DNA of 64,000 bases, taken from NCBI GenBank assembly GCA_000727475.1, contig KL647290.1, positions 1,982,910 to 2,046,909 of the forward strand, given 5' to 3'. Shown piece by piece: positions 1 through 12,751 of the stretch. Under the pieces are notes generated by a model, which was given only the letters and a program-made list of their open reading frames with translations, was not told the DNA's origin and did no database searches. Positions within the stretch are counted from its first letter, which is position 1. Each line of letters opens with the position of its first letter. Position numbers and translations under genes: made by a program. This DNA comes from Sarcocystis neurona. Taxonomy: Eukaryota; Apicomplexa; Conoidasida; Eucoccidiorida; Sarcocystidae.

Positions 1-2896
1 ACGTGTATGTTTGTCCTCTCTTCCTTCCTGCAGCCTACACGCTTCCGAAGCTGTATATCAAGCAGTGCTACTGCGTGTCGTGCGCTATCCACTCCCGAGT
101 GGTGCGCGTTCGCTCAGTTGAGCAGCGCAAAATTCGAGAAAACGTCCAGCGCAGGCCACAGGGAGGAGGCGCAGCAGGAGGTGCAGGAGGTGGGGGCGGC
201 GGGGCACAGCATGGGGGTGGCCAGGCAGCCGCGGGAGGGGGAGGCAACTAACTCTCTTTAGCGGAGAAAAGAAACCACACACGCTGGGAGCCACGGGTTT
301 CTGTTTTGCGTACCGGGTCCTCACACTCGCGTCAACTGGAACGCAGCTGCGTGCGCCCCGTTGATGTGCACTGCAGTGAAGACACATATACAGTGTGCGT
401 GGATGATGATATACATATGTATATACGTACATGTACCCGTCATGTATAAGAAGAGATTTTGTATTTCAAAGAGGGAGTGAGGATAGACACACGTGGTCTA
501 CGAGGTGCGCAAGGGACGACAAGCGGTGCAAAACAGGCGCAAGTGCTCCAGCGGTGTGGTTGACAGAGGCGTCGTGCATGCATAGATCTATACATCTGTC
601 TTTACGTCAGCGCGTAAACATGTGGACTGCGGAAGACGGCGTGCTCGCAGAACATCCCGAATACACTTATCCTCTGCATGTTTGCGTAGTGTATGTATAC
701 GTATGTGGACATACCCGTGCACTATATACACATGTGTACGCGGACATATATGAATGATGCATACGCATATATATATATATATGTATGTGTATGTCACCTT
801 GTGTACATGTTCGTGTATATGTGGACGCGCTAGGCGTGTTTAGACGCGCCGTGATTGTGTGTCGTTGAACGATTGGCCGCAGCAGCTGCTGCGTGTATAC
901 GTATGTATTGACTTGTGCGCACATATTTCGTACATTTGCACATCCGTACACAGAGTGAAAGACAGTGACAAATGTATTCGTTGTTCGTGTATGTACAGAT
1001 AATTGTTTGCGCGTACTGTCCATGTCTCGTGTGTATTCAATGAAGCGTATGCGGTGTAAGCAAAAACTGAGGACCTGCCTACCCGTAAGCACACGCTCCG
1101 ACGCACGCGTAGTTATGGGAGCACGTGGATCTGTATGTATCTACGGATAAATGTGTACGTGTGGACACGCGCACCTGATGGTGAGAGTGAGTAGCTGTTG
1201 TTTTAAGGGGAACGAGATGAGGATTGAACTCAAAGTATGCAACGAAGCGCGAGCGGCGAGAGGCAGTGTGACACGCAGAGAGGTTCAGATGTAGAGGAAT
1301 GAAGGGGGAGGAAAGAAGCGGAGTAGAGAAGTAAGGAAGAGACGAAACACTGGAAAGCCAGCGGCAAAGAAGCAGAAAACTTAGCGGAAACGGGACAAAC
1401 GGCGAGGCTTAAAGAAAGATGGACAGGAAGTGAGGAGCGAAGAAGATGCAAAAGGCCCGCGCTGGCGAGAAGAAGGTAGACTTGCTTGTCCTGATGGATA
1501 TAGACGGCCACTTTTGACAGCCGTTTTCCTTTCTTATAACGGCTGAGTTGCGTCTTCTTTTGTGTACGCATGGCCTTCGTCAATTGAAAGGGGCTTCACT
1601 TGCTAGGGGGTGTTAAAGAGTGAACTGGTTTTCAGCTTGTTCGTTTGGAACAGTCTGACGGGAGTGGCTAGCATCTTCTGCCATTTGCATGAGTGAGAAA
1701 AGACAAGCCAAAACCGAACCACTGCGGAAGAATACTTTCTGCGTTTCAAATCAAAAAGAGCATATTGTTTGCTCCACAGCGGACCTGCTGCTGGAAGCGC
1801 ACATGATTTTCCCTGACTCAGCGGGTGTTGACGAGTGGCCGAGCTGCAGGATTCGAGAGCAGCAGCAAAGAAATTGGAGGCGTTCCAAAAAGACGCTGAA
1901 TATTAACCTATCTCTGCCCTCACATGTGTACCAGACATGAAGGCGACGGAATATTTCTCGTTTGGCGTCGAATACATAGGCTTTACAGAACTGGCGGCGG
2001 GAGAGTACTTTTTATTCTCACGTCGTATCTGGCACAGAGGCTTCACAAAAGTTGGAGAGTATCAAATTCGATTTTTTCATTCTATGCGTCACGCACACAC
2101 TCTCTCACTTGTAGGGGCGCCAGAGTGAACAATTGCTTGCAGAGCCCTCATGGTCGGGCGCACATCCACGATATATGCATACCGTGATATTTCAGGAAAT
2201 GCATGTGGATACATTTCACTGCGCATCTGTGTCCAGCGCCGGGCTGCAGTTTTTCCTGTTTGATACTGCTGTCCCTGCCCCCGCCTGTGTGTACTGGATA
2301 CACGTATGATAAATATACATATATATTGCTTACTTATAATCCATATCCCGAAATGCGCGTCGGGATACGTTACATAGTTCCTCCATTGTGACTGCTGATC
2401 TGCTTAGGAAAACGTTCAGCATGGTGTAGAAGATGCAGGTAATATTTTCTTAACCAGCAAGCGTGTCCAGAGTAGCATCTGCGGAATAGGCACTATGAAG
2501 CGTAGCCTCGTGTGTCGCGTGTTTGTAATGACTTTGAACGTTGTGCTTGGTTGCAAACTGCATCAAGGACGTCATAGCGTAGATTTTGAGAGGCTCCGGA
2601 AATTACGCAGTTGCCGAGCATTTACATTCTTCTGAGGACACGTACACACAGTAGATGTTGGTTTCTATGCACTTAGCGCTTTAGCTTACAGTGTAACTTC
2701 CACCTGCCCTTCCGTGTGTACGTTACCACAGAGAGATTATGTAGATACGCATGATTACCGGTGGAATGCGTGCTAAAATTTGGTGACGTTCCCTTGGGCG
2801 TGAAATACATGTCCGAGATGCCTGGGTGTACTTCATTCGAGAAGCGTGCGTACATTTGTGCTTTCTGGTGGGCAGGCCTGTTTCCGCGGCGTATAC
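1..2896. other. No confident gene; AT/TG microsatellite-rich DNA
   Basis: Only short open frames occur here, on both strands, and none has a convincing composition with matching splice sites. Short TA/TACGTA tracts lie near 400-430 and 760-790. A minus-strand frame between about 700 and 1090 and a plus-strand frame between 1690 and 1940 are the least bad candidates, but neither could be joined to a neighbour. The stretch could hold introns of the minus-strand exons listed to its right. Confidence 0.4.
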
Positions 2897-2953
2897 CTGT
2901 TTCACGAAGCTGATCACGTCAGTGGACACTTCTGATTTGCAGTGCTGAACTAC
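2897..2953 (-). CDS. Candidate internal exon of an unrecognised minus-strand gene
   Basis: This 57-base stretch is flanked on the minus strand by a pyrimidine-rich ttttcgcag acceptor and a gtatac donor, and it keeps one open frame in phase 0 at both ends. It would encode 19 residues, VVQHCKSEVSTDVISFVKQ, an amphipathic sequence without low complexity. The frame stays open upstream to about 3040, so the exon could be longer. I do not recognise a family. It may belong to the same transcript as the exons at 4458 and 5619, but no chain of phases was established. Confidence 0.25.
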
Positions 2954-4457
2954 CTGCGAAAACATTCGTCCGACCGTGCTTGCGCAATTCCACAGTTGAC
3001 GTTTCCGCACAGAAACAAATGTAAATTTCTTCGTACTCATTCAGTGGTACACTCGTGTATTTCCCGCCTTCTCAACCGTGCAGTCGGTATTCTCTGGATA
3101 TGCGTACAATTGGGTGAGCGTGCGCCTCGCGCTTGATTTTTTGCTCTTTGTCGCGCGCCACTGCTCATTTTACACCGCCCTGAATTGATAAACAAGAAAT
3201 CATGCTGTGCATCAGCGAAGAACTGTTGCCTTCACGTGTGTCCGTGTGACCTTGGTGGTGCTGCTCTTAATTCTGTCCTTCATCTGACGAATACCACAAC
3301 TAGTACTCCAGTTATTATGATTATCTGCTGCTGATTCGGTGCTGTGGGGTCACCACCTCCAACCTACAGCTGTACTGGAATTGCCACATTCCTGCATGCA
3401 ACTGTTCTGTTAATCCTGTTGACTCTTTGCTGCGATGATAGCGCGACGTTTCCGGCTTCACCGCTGCTACACAAGACATAATTCTGCTGCTGCTGCGCGT
3501 AGTATGTACATATACTGTTGCTGCTATGAACGCCTTAGCGGTGCTATTGCAGCTTATCCTGCATCGTTGCCGCTGGTAAAATTCCTCCATCGAATGGATC
3601 CACGCAGTCCTGTACACGTGGCTGCCATAGCAGCCAGAAGAGAAGTACGGTAACATCGGCAAGCACATTCGCTGTGTGTTTATGTTCAATATACAGCATT
3701 AAATACCAACGTGAAAGGCAGACGACGAGCACGTGCACGCACTCAGAACAAGTCAATTAGTCGAGAGCTACAGCACACCCCACAATTGCATGTTTACCAC
3801 TACGGGTAACCTACACGTATCTCACCCAGCGAACTCGACGTACGGTGACCTTTGACCACCACTCACATGTCTGTGTGCCTCTTATAAAAAGCAGGAGGGG
3901 TCGGTACAGAAGGGTGTATGTCTTTGTTTGGCATCACATGAGGTTTTTCTGCTGCCCTGAAAGAATCCCTCCAAACTGACACACAGGACGCAGGCAAGGA
4001 AACGCATTTGTATCTCTGTACAGTAGGAGCTGTCAGACAGATTCCAGAAACAATCAGTGTGTATCCCTCTACTCCTATACACGCAGGCATGTGTGCATCT
4101 ATGTGCATTCCTCCCTCTTCATATACACACACGCTTGTATCCGTCTGTGGTAATGCCAGCACCATGTTAAACAGCATGCTCCAATAAAGACAAGCGCTCA
4201 CACGTATGAATATTGACGTACACGTGTAAATGCATACATGTTTACACGAGTGCGCCTATGCACAGACATACATATATGTATATACATATATATACATATA
4301 TATATATAGATATGTGTACATATATATATATACATATATGTATGTACACGCGTAGTCATATACTTATACGCATACGCAGGACAAGGATTGTACTCCGGTG
4401 CACACAACAGGATCACTCATGAAATCTTCTGTGAAACGTATCGACTTCTATCACCAC
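2954..4457. other. No confident gene; TA-rich microsatellite at 4262-4345
   Basis: No supported coding sequence was found. The block 4262-4345 is a palindrome-rich tract built of TATA, TACA and ACGT words of the kind that recurs throughout the non-coding parts of this window. Confidence 0.4.
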
Positions 4458-4738
4458 CTTCTAGCAGGATCACAGAATGCGGGAAACAGTGCCACCGAAA
4501 ACAATATCTCCTCCCCTGGTTGTGTAACGGAAGACGTTTCACCCGTGCCACATCTTCCCTTCTTCCCAGCATCCACAATATCCTCATTCGCATCCACTGG
4601 CACACAGTGTGTTATAAGTATTCTCAAATCTACGGCCAGTGGTTGTGGTTGTTGCCGCGAAGTGCGGGGGACGAATCGGTCTTCAGTGAGCATTTCCGCT
4701 TCAGACATACACGACTGAACTTCGTCGATTATGATGAA
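4458..4738 (-). CDS. Candidate exon of an unrecognised minus-strand gene
   Basis: A minus-strand frame of 281 bases is open from an aggcag acceptor to a gtggtg donor, starting in phase 0 and ending in phase 2. The 93 residues have balanced composition and low Cys. They begin FIIIDEVQSCMSEAEMLTED and contain an acidic segment VPVDANEDIVDAG. This is better quality than the overlapping plus-strand frame, which is rich in Cys and Ser. An internal Met (minus-strand ATG at 4708) could be a start instead. No family was recognised. The exon may be linked to the one at 5619-5816. Confidence 0.35.
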
Positions 4739-5618
4739 CTGCCTCTTCTAATAGTATTATTTATAGATATATATGGAAACTAGCTACACAAGAGTAAGAA
4801 TGCGTTCAAGCGGTTCCCGTGGTATGCGTATGCACACGGCAAATACAGAGACGTGAAAGGAAGTACAAAGAACTATAATAATAAAGCAGTACGACTTCAT
4901 ATCTGAGAGCATGAGCTTCACCCGCACAAAAATAGCAGTATCCTGTGCCTCACTTCGTCTGTAGTGCCTATCCGGACGAACAGTCACTAATCTCTTGCAC
5001 TACAACTGTACTTTATTCGGTCCATATTTCCACACCGAGGACATCAGCGACCGAACCCACTACAGCAATACATGTTACTGGAATACACTTGTGTACACCG
5101 GAAGACACTTAGGTAAACTGATAACAAATGCTGCAACATGCGGGTGAAACGTGTGCGATAGAAAATATTCTACGTCTTGAACAAGACTGCCCCGCTGGAC
5201 GTGCTTGATTGATGGAGTTACTGAGACAGCGACCCACACTAATATCCACAAGCCTGAATGTTGCATGCGAGGACGTCTAGAGCATACATGCTTTGTACAA
5301 GTGGCAACAGGCCACAAGTAAAGGGAAAATAGAAGATGATCCTTTGTCTATCCCCTCGGTTGCCACCCGCAGAGGGTGTCCCCATGGTAACATGCGTTAC
5401 AACGTTCTCTCCCGTAGTAGAGCTCTCTGCCAGCAGTTACGGTGTGGTCTCTATCAATCATTGCAGGATAGTCGGTGTGTCTTTTACAAATAGGCCGTCG
5501 AGAGCCTGGAGACGCAGGAGCCTGGATCAGGAGGCTGAGAACAGTAGAACCAGAGATACGCTTGCGTAGACCTGCAAGGACACACGTATGTACGTGTGTG
5601 ACAGGTCAGTGCTCATCT

Positions 5619-5816
5619 TCAGCGGATTGCGAACTGGACGGAGGATATGGAATTAAAATCTGCATTGATGAAAATTTGCGCTTGAGCCCTTCTTTCTCTC
5701 ATCTTCAATGGAGATGGATCATTTAAGTACTCGCGCATCGATTTTGACAGGTGGCACTCCTTCCAGGACCGAGACACCGGAACTCGTTGTTTAATAATGT
5801 CAGTATCAATAAAAAC
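5619..5816 (-). CDS. Candidate (possibly terminal) exon, minus strand, unrecognised
   Basis: A strong acceptor (ctttccccccag on the minus strand) opens directly into a 65-codon frame in phase 0 that ends at a TGA at 5619-5621. The peptide starts VFIDTDIIKQRVPVSRSWKE and continues with a basic, charged helix-like stretch (residues about 30-45) and a hydrophobic end. Composition is typical of coding DNA and unlike the surrounding AT repeats. No good donor lies before the stop, so this may be the last exon of a gene starting to the right. Its family is unknown. Confidence 0.35.
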   Translation of the reverse strand, partial: VFIDTDIIKQRVPVSRSWKECHLSKSMREYLNDPSPLKMRERRAQAQIFINADFNSISSVQFAIR

Positions 5817-8470
5817 CTGGGGGGGAAAGCAAGGTATCAACAATCTCCCTCTGAAAGGTCGAACCGTACACCACTAATTCAAAAGGCTCAACACGATTGC
5901 TTGTGTGTGAATATGAAGGTGTGTACAGGTCCATGTGTGTAGGGCGTCGCTGTCAGTCCGTACGTAGAGACTTTGTTGTACTCGAAAACATAACCGACAG
6001 TATATAAGATAATCACACACGTATCTATCGACGCGAGAGTAGACATATACGTCTGTGGAGATCTAATAATCCTTGTAGTCCACAATGTCGAGGTGTCCCT
6101 GTAATGATGTATTCTCACAACCCTGTAGTTAGGAGTGCGCATGAACACGTGTGTGTCTTTGTATCTGTGTCTTTATCCTACGTACGTATACCCTTATATA
6201 CTACCTACAGGGTCTCAAACCGCTCAGATCTGTGAAGCTCCACCTCTCACAAATTATGATTCCGCTTATTAGACGATATCGCAACTATGCGGTCTGACAC
6301 GTGACACTCATGCTATCACAAGGACAACTGGTACTTCCTGAAGCCCCGGGATCAATGTATTGCTGAAGACCGACGGTTTAACATTCCTGAGGTGGTAGCG
6401 AGTTGGTATCGAGATCGCTCAGAGTTGTATACTGTTATATGATGACTGCGGCTGTTGATTGTGTTGCGGACCAGTGAGACTATGCACTCATCCGTTCTTA
6501 CGAGAATGTCCTGCGCAGTTGGATTTTCGCCTCAGTGGTTACCGACGTCACCACACTATTCAACTGCAGATGTCGATGATGAGGCTGACCTGGGCAGCAT
6601 GTTGTATCTCGGGTTTGAAGACACAACTGAGTCTTCTGCTAATTATGCGTACGACAGCGAATTTGAAGTCCAACATGATATCGTAGTTCGTCCGTGCTGG
6701 AAGAAGGGGGGAAAAATGAGCTGAAGCACATCAAGTATGAATTTTTTTCGGTGTGAGGGCACTTCTCAATGCAGACAGTGCATACATTTGTACGCCTTCA
6801 CTCACGCACCTTGCATGCCCACACACGCACCCTGTATATGTATATATAGTTTTGCATGTAGTTCTACACGATGTGTTTTTCTATGTCTGCGTGTGACAGT
6901 ATGATTTGACGTCTACACTCAAGTACCGTGCTCTTGAAGGTATGTCAGTCATGTACCGAACAGGGGGACACCTGCCTTGTCTTCATGTGACAACCGAGTT
7001 TCAGGGACGAGTTAAGCTTTCTCTCCCCGACTACACATTCAGACCATCTGAAAAGGTAATTGCTGGTTACAGACACAGATGGACGCCGGAGTTGTTACTG
7101 TGCACGCTTCTCCCGACAAACTGTCCACAATTTTACGTGTTCTATGAAACCAACCAAAACGTGAAGATCCTAGCACGGGAAGTGACGTACACACAACTAA
7201 TGTTTGCGTGAGTATGGAGTTTTGTGCTGTCCGCGCGTAACCTTGACTCTCGACTCTGTACATATCAAGCGCGAATGTTTTGTACTTCTGTGCTTATGGC
7301 AGTACGCGTAGAAGCGCATTTGTTTCTCAACTCATTTACCTACCATGTACCTGTGTACGTTTATATATATATATGTGTATATATATATATATATACATAT
7401 CTTGCGTGTACCCTCTTGTGGTTCGTAAAATCTCTTCTTGGTGTACTCGACACCGCGAAGCGTCTATGCTGGAGAAAACAATTGTGTCTGCAAGTTAACT
7501 TCTTTCAGGTACAGTGTATAATTGCGGAGTGCGTGCGCGGCAGGCATAAACTTCTTCATTTTTACAAGCGCCATTACTCGTCTCAGGGTGGGTGCATAGA
7601 TTAAGACGTACTATTCGTAGAATCAAGTATGCAAGTGCTGTCTCAGCCGCTTCGGACCAACGTACGAACATATATATATATACATATATATGTATATGCA
7701 CATGTATCCGTGCACACGTGGGAGTGCTTACTCAGTTCCTTGACAGCTTTAAAAATTGCAGCGAGACCGGAAGCAACGACGCCTTCGGGCAAAGAACAGC
7801 CTGCAGCTATCGTTACAGGGTTGAGAAAGCTGCACCATCGCAGAGCAGCAGATTTTTGTTATGTGTGTATGTAGACAGGCGTTACTGCATTTAAGTTTAC
7901 CTGTTGCGGCACGGCGTTCGTACAAGCACAGGAGTATCTGGTAACTATGGAGACGCATTCTAAACCTGAGTGGTTCAGTCAGTACGAATTATAAGTAATT
8001 GAAAGTCCGAATATCTACGAGGTACGCGGTGGCCAGAGGTCGTTTGCAGTGCGCCGCCTTTTGGATGTAGGGACAAAAAGCACTGCCACGTTTCAGGGTG
8101 AAAGCGGAAATACAATCACGTAGGCCTGCGCAGCTCAACGCGATGCTGTAGCATCCACATTATGTGCTGCGTGCCCTCCCCGCATAGCTCGATACGAGAA
8201 TACTTACATAGCTACGTTTACTAGAAGGAGAGGCGCATACACTCACGGACAGTAATGAAGCATACACTCGTGCGTGCATACTGCATTCGCAGATTGCTGT
8301 GTTTCGTTCGTAGACGGTTCTGGGCAGATGTGACACAGAACCCCGAGTGAGTTGCATGTACAATTGAATGAGCATCAATTTAAATACGTATACACATGTT
8401 AGACATATTCGACAAATTTATGGACCACGAAGAGGCAACAATTGTCAGTCGGTAGCGCCCCCTTAGGCAC
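5817..8470. other. Unresolved; probable introns with scattered exon-like frames
   Basis: No gene can be assembled here. Frames with splice-like borders occur on both strands, and I could not choose between them: plus 6901-7208; minus around 7100-7180; and minus around 7901-7965, encoding MRLHSYQILLCLYERRAAT with a gtaaac donor. TA microsatellites lie at 7355-7400 and 7668-7705. The minus-strand candidates would continue the HU-domain gene that starts at 9749. Confidence 0.3.
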
Positions 8471-9749
8471 AAGTCTTTGTTGACGCGATCCAAAGCTGCT
8501 TTACAAGACAGTTTCGCAGGTAAGCGGTGCCCACACGTGAAAGGGGATGCGCCGCAAAATACACACAAGCAGTTGGCCACGTATTTCTGTCCAGGTTGAC
8601 CCGCGCACGCGCAACAACAGATTCTGTCTTACGTCATATCCTTAAGCTGAAAAATGGAGCCAGAAATGTGTTGTCGGTTAATAGGCTCTTTTGATGGCTG
8701 CCGGGTGAGTTCAGTCCGCAGAGCATCACTGATAACAAATCGGGGTTGGAGAAATTGTTTTTCAGATCCAACGTGGCCGAGTTCCCGTACCTTGGGCGCA
8801 CTGCTTCTAATTGTTCTTTCGAAAACAAAAGACCCTACGTGACATGCGCAACGGCAGCAATTCGCCCCGTGCACACGTTAGATTTGAATGTGTATCTGAG
8901 CCACACAGAAGCATTCCAGCGTCAGTAACTTTCTATCCTGTGCAGGCGCAGCCATTTAACTTTGATCTGGAATTCCGTAAATTTAGAATTGCTTGGGCTT
9001 CAAGTGGCCTAGTGTACTCATTTGTAACACGAGTGTCTGCTGCACCAGGTACGTATCTGCAGACGCGGACGCAGACGTATGCGGAGTGTATGCGCAGCCA
9101 GCCCTGTGTGCGTACCCCTGCACGTGCGCCACTACGTACGTACACAATGAAGCAGGTGTTCGGATGTAGTGCACGGTTGACAAATTTCTGCGGACGTGCG
9201 TCGAAAGGAGAACTGAGAGCAAATGAGATCAAGGGGCTCAAGGTATCCGTCCGGGTAATGTACCGTTGTCTGCCCCTAAGGCAGCCCATCCCAGGGAAAA
9301 ATCAAAGTCAATACGAGGAAGAAGACTACATTGTTTGTCCTCCTTTCGGATTATTTCGCCTTTCGATCCGTACTCACACGTCTGATGGCAATAAGTTTGC
9401 AGTCAGGTGCCCACGGCTTTTCTGCGTCTTCTTCATACACGCGTCGTTACCAGACATTCACTTCGAATTTGCGTGCACTAGTTTCATGGAACACAGCGCT
9501 TCCACATGTAACAAACGTTGTTGTTTCCGACCACAATTAGTTCGGAGAGAAGTAGGTGTTGCCGGCGGTGCATATGTGATAAAATAATGGGCTGTCGCCG
9601 TCACACTGCTCACCGAAATCTTTTATGGTTACTCCTTTTGCATGCTCGAGTTGTTCGCGCAGGTAGTCGCATGTTGCGTCCCATATCAACATCAACTGCC
9701 GTGAGGTGTCCAGCGAAGCTCTTTCATCTGTGTTCCGACCTGAATTCAT
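8471..9749 (-). CDS. CCDC81-like HU-domain protein, N-terminal exons
   Basis: Three minus-strand exons can be joined. Exon 1 (9749-9614) starts at an ATG and ends in phase 1 at gtgagc. Exon 2 (8834-8633) enters in phase 1 and leaves in phase 2 at gtaaga. Exon 3 (8586 to about 8471) enters in phase 2. The join gives LIWDATCDYLREQLEHAKGV, then IKDFGSFVF, then KQFLQPRFVISDALRTEL. This order of IWDA...KGV..FG.F.F followed by a basic xRPxFVxS strand and helix is the hallmark of the eukaryotic HU-like domain of CCDC81 proteins (Pfam HU-CCDC81_euk_1). Those proteins are linked to centrosomes and cilia in animals and are common in apicomplexans. Exon 3 has an LSR...L helix that could start the second HU domain. 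The rest of the gene, probably at lower coordinates, is not resolved. The ATG could instead be internal if the gaattcag before it is an acceptor. Confidence 0.6.
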
Positions 9750-10447
9750 ACGCAAGAACGCAACGTAAAGCTTAGGGCATGGCAGTCTTCCGAAGTTGCT
9801 GTAGCCTCAAAGAGTTGGTGAACCATCTGTATACATGTGAATACATATACGCCGGATTTACTCTTGTTGTCGAAGAAGCGCATAGACTGTTACCCACGAA
9901 AGGTTAAGCTGCTGTTTAGTGTGCAGTTCTTTATGCGTGCAGTGCGTCCGTTTGTCACACGAGAAGCTGTGATGCTCGTCTTAAAACTCAGCACAGTCCA
10001 CAAAAGCACCTACTGCAGATGCCCGCCTGCATACATGAACATCTGTCCGTCTCTCGTTTTCTCTCCCTGTTTTCGCTCGCTCTCTATATATACATATATA
10101 TATGCATATACTATACGTATACATACATGTATACGTGCAGAAAACACATACGTATACATACGTATATCCGGATATGTAGAAGGGGCACATTGGACAGATT
10201 GGCAGACGCTGTACGGTAGAATGACAGCCAAGAACGTTATTACAACTGTATACGCATGCACAAACGTGTGTTTCGGCTACTGAATAAGTGTGTGTGAGGT
10301 GATACGGGTGTATGTACAGGTACAGACACACCAATGTATTCACCAAGAGGGGATCGAAACTGCGTTGGACTGCAAACTCTCAAGTTGCATCGTATGCTTT
10401 CAGCCTAAGCCCGTCGTGGAGACTTACAGATTCCGTGGTCCCATAGC
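9750..10447. other. Intergenic region with TA/ACGT microsatellites
   Basis: No supported gene lies between the 5' end of the HU-domain gene and the 3' end of the small membrane-protein gene. A TATACATATATATG-type tract with TACG words occupies about 10083-10175. Confidence 0.4.
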
Positions 10448-11213
10448 TTACGTAAGGTACTGTTGTGACTCAAGATCAGTCTGCACTCTATCGTACGCAC
10501 TTCGGTTGTCCAACAGATGGTGAAGGACTGCGCGTATATATGTGCACGTATATAAATATGTATGTGTGCGCCTATTTGTGTACATTGGTGTGTGCACAGT
10601 CGCGTGTAAAATTACGGCGGCTTGTACTGAAGGCGCTTGTGGTGTCAAATTCACACAGCGCTCAGTTGTTCTTTGTAAGGAAGACTTCAGCGCTATTCCT
10701 TTGAGATCTGCTTACGTTGTGATTCGTTATGGGGGCCCGGGTATTGCATGGGCAGCTCAAGGATGTGCTTGACAAGTCCGCGGACTAATAGCACCAAAAC
10801 AGTTAGGAAGGCAGCGAACAACAGCAAACTCGAAGTGTGCTTCAGTTTTGCAAGGGAACCAGCTGATTCCCTAGCAGTGCGACCAACACACCTGAAAGAC
10901 AACTCGAGGAACTACATTGCTACGAAATACCTACCTGCACACCTGTGCACCTGTCACGTACGCAAACATGTTTATACGCCAGTAGGTACCAACAATGTCA
11001 TATATATACCCATGTAGTCGTACACGCACCCATCCACGTAACAATATATATCCGAGAATGTAAGCACACAAATGTATGTACGTATGTATGTGCACACACG
11101 TGCAAGCAGATCATCAGAGAACTTGACTACGTGGTAACTGCTGGCCCTACGCAACCTCTACGAAGGAGGGGAAGGTGTCGAGTACGATAAAGAGGAAACA
11201 GGTGAGAGTACAT
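10448..11213 (-). CDS. Small predicted single-pass membrane protein, unrecognised
   Basis: Three minus-strand exons form a complete frame. Exon 1 (11213-11131) begins with ATG and ends in phase 2 at gtagtc. Exon 2 (10891-10716) runs from a tttcag acceptor in phase 2 to a gtaagc donor in phase 1. Exon 3 (10527-10448) runs from a gcgcag acceptor to a TAA stop. The product is 112 residues. A hydrophobic segment LLLFAAFLTVLVLLV (about residues 52-66) is followed by a basic residue pair, and the C-terminus is a charged helix (LLDNRSAYDRVQTDLESQQY). That suggests one membrane span with a helical tail. All phases agree at both junctions. The ATG sits immediately after ttttccacag, so it could be an internal Met and the gene could extend to the right. 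No family was recognised. Confidence 0.4.
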
Positions 11214-12751
11214 CTGTGGAAAACGAGTGAGTTGAGCTGCATTTACCACAGCCTGAATTATTAACAGACAAAAACCCTATGCAGAAAACCTGGACGGAAG
11301 CATCGACTGCGTGCTCTGGGTTTGCCTGGAAAAACTAATATTGTACTGATTACTCTGAAGCCGGCGGTCGTCTCGTCAAAGTATCCCTCCTGCTTTACTA
11401 CTCAGCATTCGAGAAGTACAACATGATTCCTTGTCTTACGGTAGCTGATGAATGACAAAGCTTCTATGGGCGAGTTTACTTCTGCGAGAACAAGTGGTCA
11501 AAACACAGTGCGTCTTTTTTCCTCCATTCATTACCTTCGACGCCGCATACGCTCAATGATTACAGGCGACTGGCATTTCTCAGCAGGTTAATCATTATGT
11601 CAAAACGAGAACAAGTAAGCTGTGTCCCAACTGTTACGTTAAAAATCGATTCTCACTCAGATAAGTGAACAGCGGACACACGAACCACCGCCATATTATT
11701 GTATAGGAACGTCGGTTCGTCTTTCTCTTCATGTATGCGTGTAGACGTATACCTGTGCATCGGTGTTCGTGGTACCGAAAAGATGTACAGACACTTGTGT
11801 ACCCTGCCAGCTCGGAAGTGGATGACATGCTCGTTTAGGGGGGCGTACGCGTCCACACAATATGCGTCCTTAAATCTGTGTCTAGCATTTGTGAAAGTGT
11901 ACAGAGTATGAACAGGTTACGTATACTCTCGCAGTTGTTTAGAGACGGCGCCCTCCACGTGCACACGCGCTGTATAGATTTTACGGCACATTTCAGAAAG
12001 TAACGTGCCTCATTCCTTCCTCGTCGTGTACGTCGGCTCTCTATTGATTTGCTCTCAGTGCTCCAAGAACGACCTCAGTATCAATCTTTATGCAGCAGCA
12101 GCAGCAGTCCCCAAGGTGTGTCCTCACACTGAACAGTTGCCATTTTGATTGCGTCTTTATCAGTAGGACATTACGTCCATATAGACCAGCAACTCCACTT
12201 GGCAGTACAGCTGATCCCCTCTCGTCCTTCTGGTCCTGCTGCTCCCTGCGGTCTCGCTGCTGCTCTTGACACTGTAACAACCATTCTTTCAGCTGCTTCG
12301 CGACGACAGCACGTCGACAGAAGAAGCAGTTCAGATCTCAATACATATCTTGTGTATGAAGACGCGAGCGACCAATAGGAGCCAGCTGACGGGATTTTTC
12401 CAACCGTGGAACAGCAACGCCCCTACGTGCTGGTCCCCACATATGCGGGGTGTAGCCTTTCGACCAGATATTGATTCAAAGCGTGCCTTTTCTTTGTATG
12501 AGTCTTTCGCAAATATTAAAAGTCGTACTGCTCTACGGGAGGACGAACGAAATGGACATCAGTTCCTTCCAACGATGCAGACGAGCGTAAAATACGGACC
12601 AGTATGTAGTACATTGTTGTACCACGTGCCCGTCCTCATGTCCCAAATGTCCAGCGTAGCGACCGTGTACGGGGTGACCCTGCGGCGTACTCTTTCTCTT
12701 AGCAAGGCACGTAATAAGACCTCCTCTATTCTCTGAATCCTGAAGGCGGCA
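11214..12751. other. Unresolved; minus-strand exon-like frames
   Basis: Two minus-strand frames look coding but could not be joined. One at about 12738-12560 reads RIEEVLLRALLRERVRRRV and onward. The other, at about 12310-12041, starts after a gcgaagcag acceptor, is rich in Gln/Arg/Asp (LKEWLLQCQEQQRDRREQQD) and ends at a stop at 12041. Together they would give a coiled-coil-like protein ending upstream of the membrane-protein gene. The rest appears non-coding. Confidence 0.3.

Noticed and set aside
8746..9587. Plus-strand frames of 60 and 258 codons that looked like beta-sandwich (Hydin-type) exons with good acceptors and donors.
   Set aside because: The minus strand of the same bases encodes the two phase-matched HU-domain exons with clear family motifs. 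The plus frames would also need a 21-base intron.
10290..10704. Two plus-strand exon-like frames joined in phase 0 that resembled an ASH/Hydin domain.
   Set aside because: They overlap the minus-strand exons of the 112-residue gene, which form a complete ATG-to-stop chain. The resemblance was only a general strand pattern.
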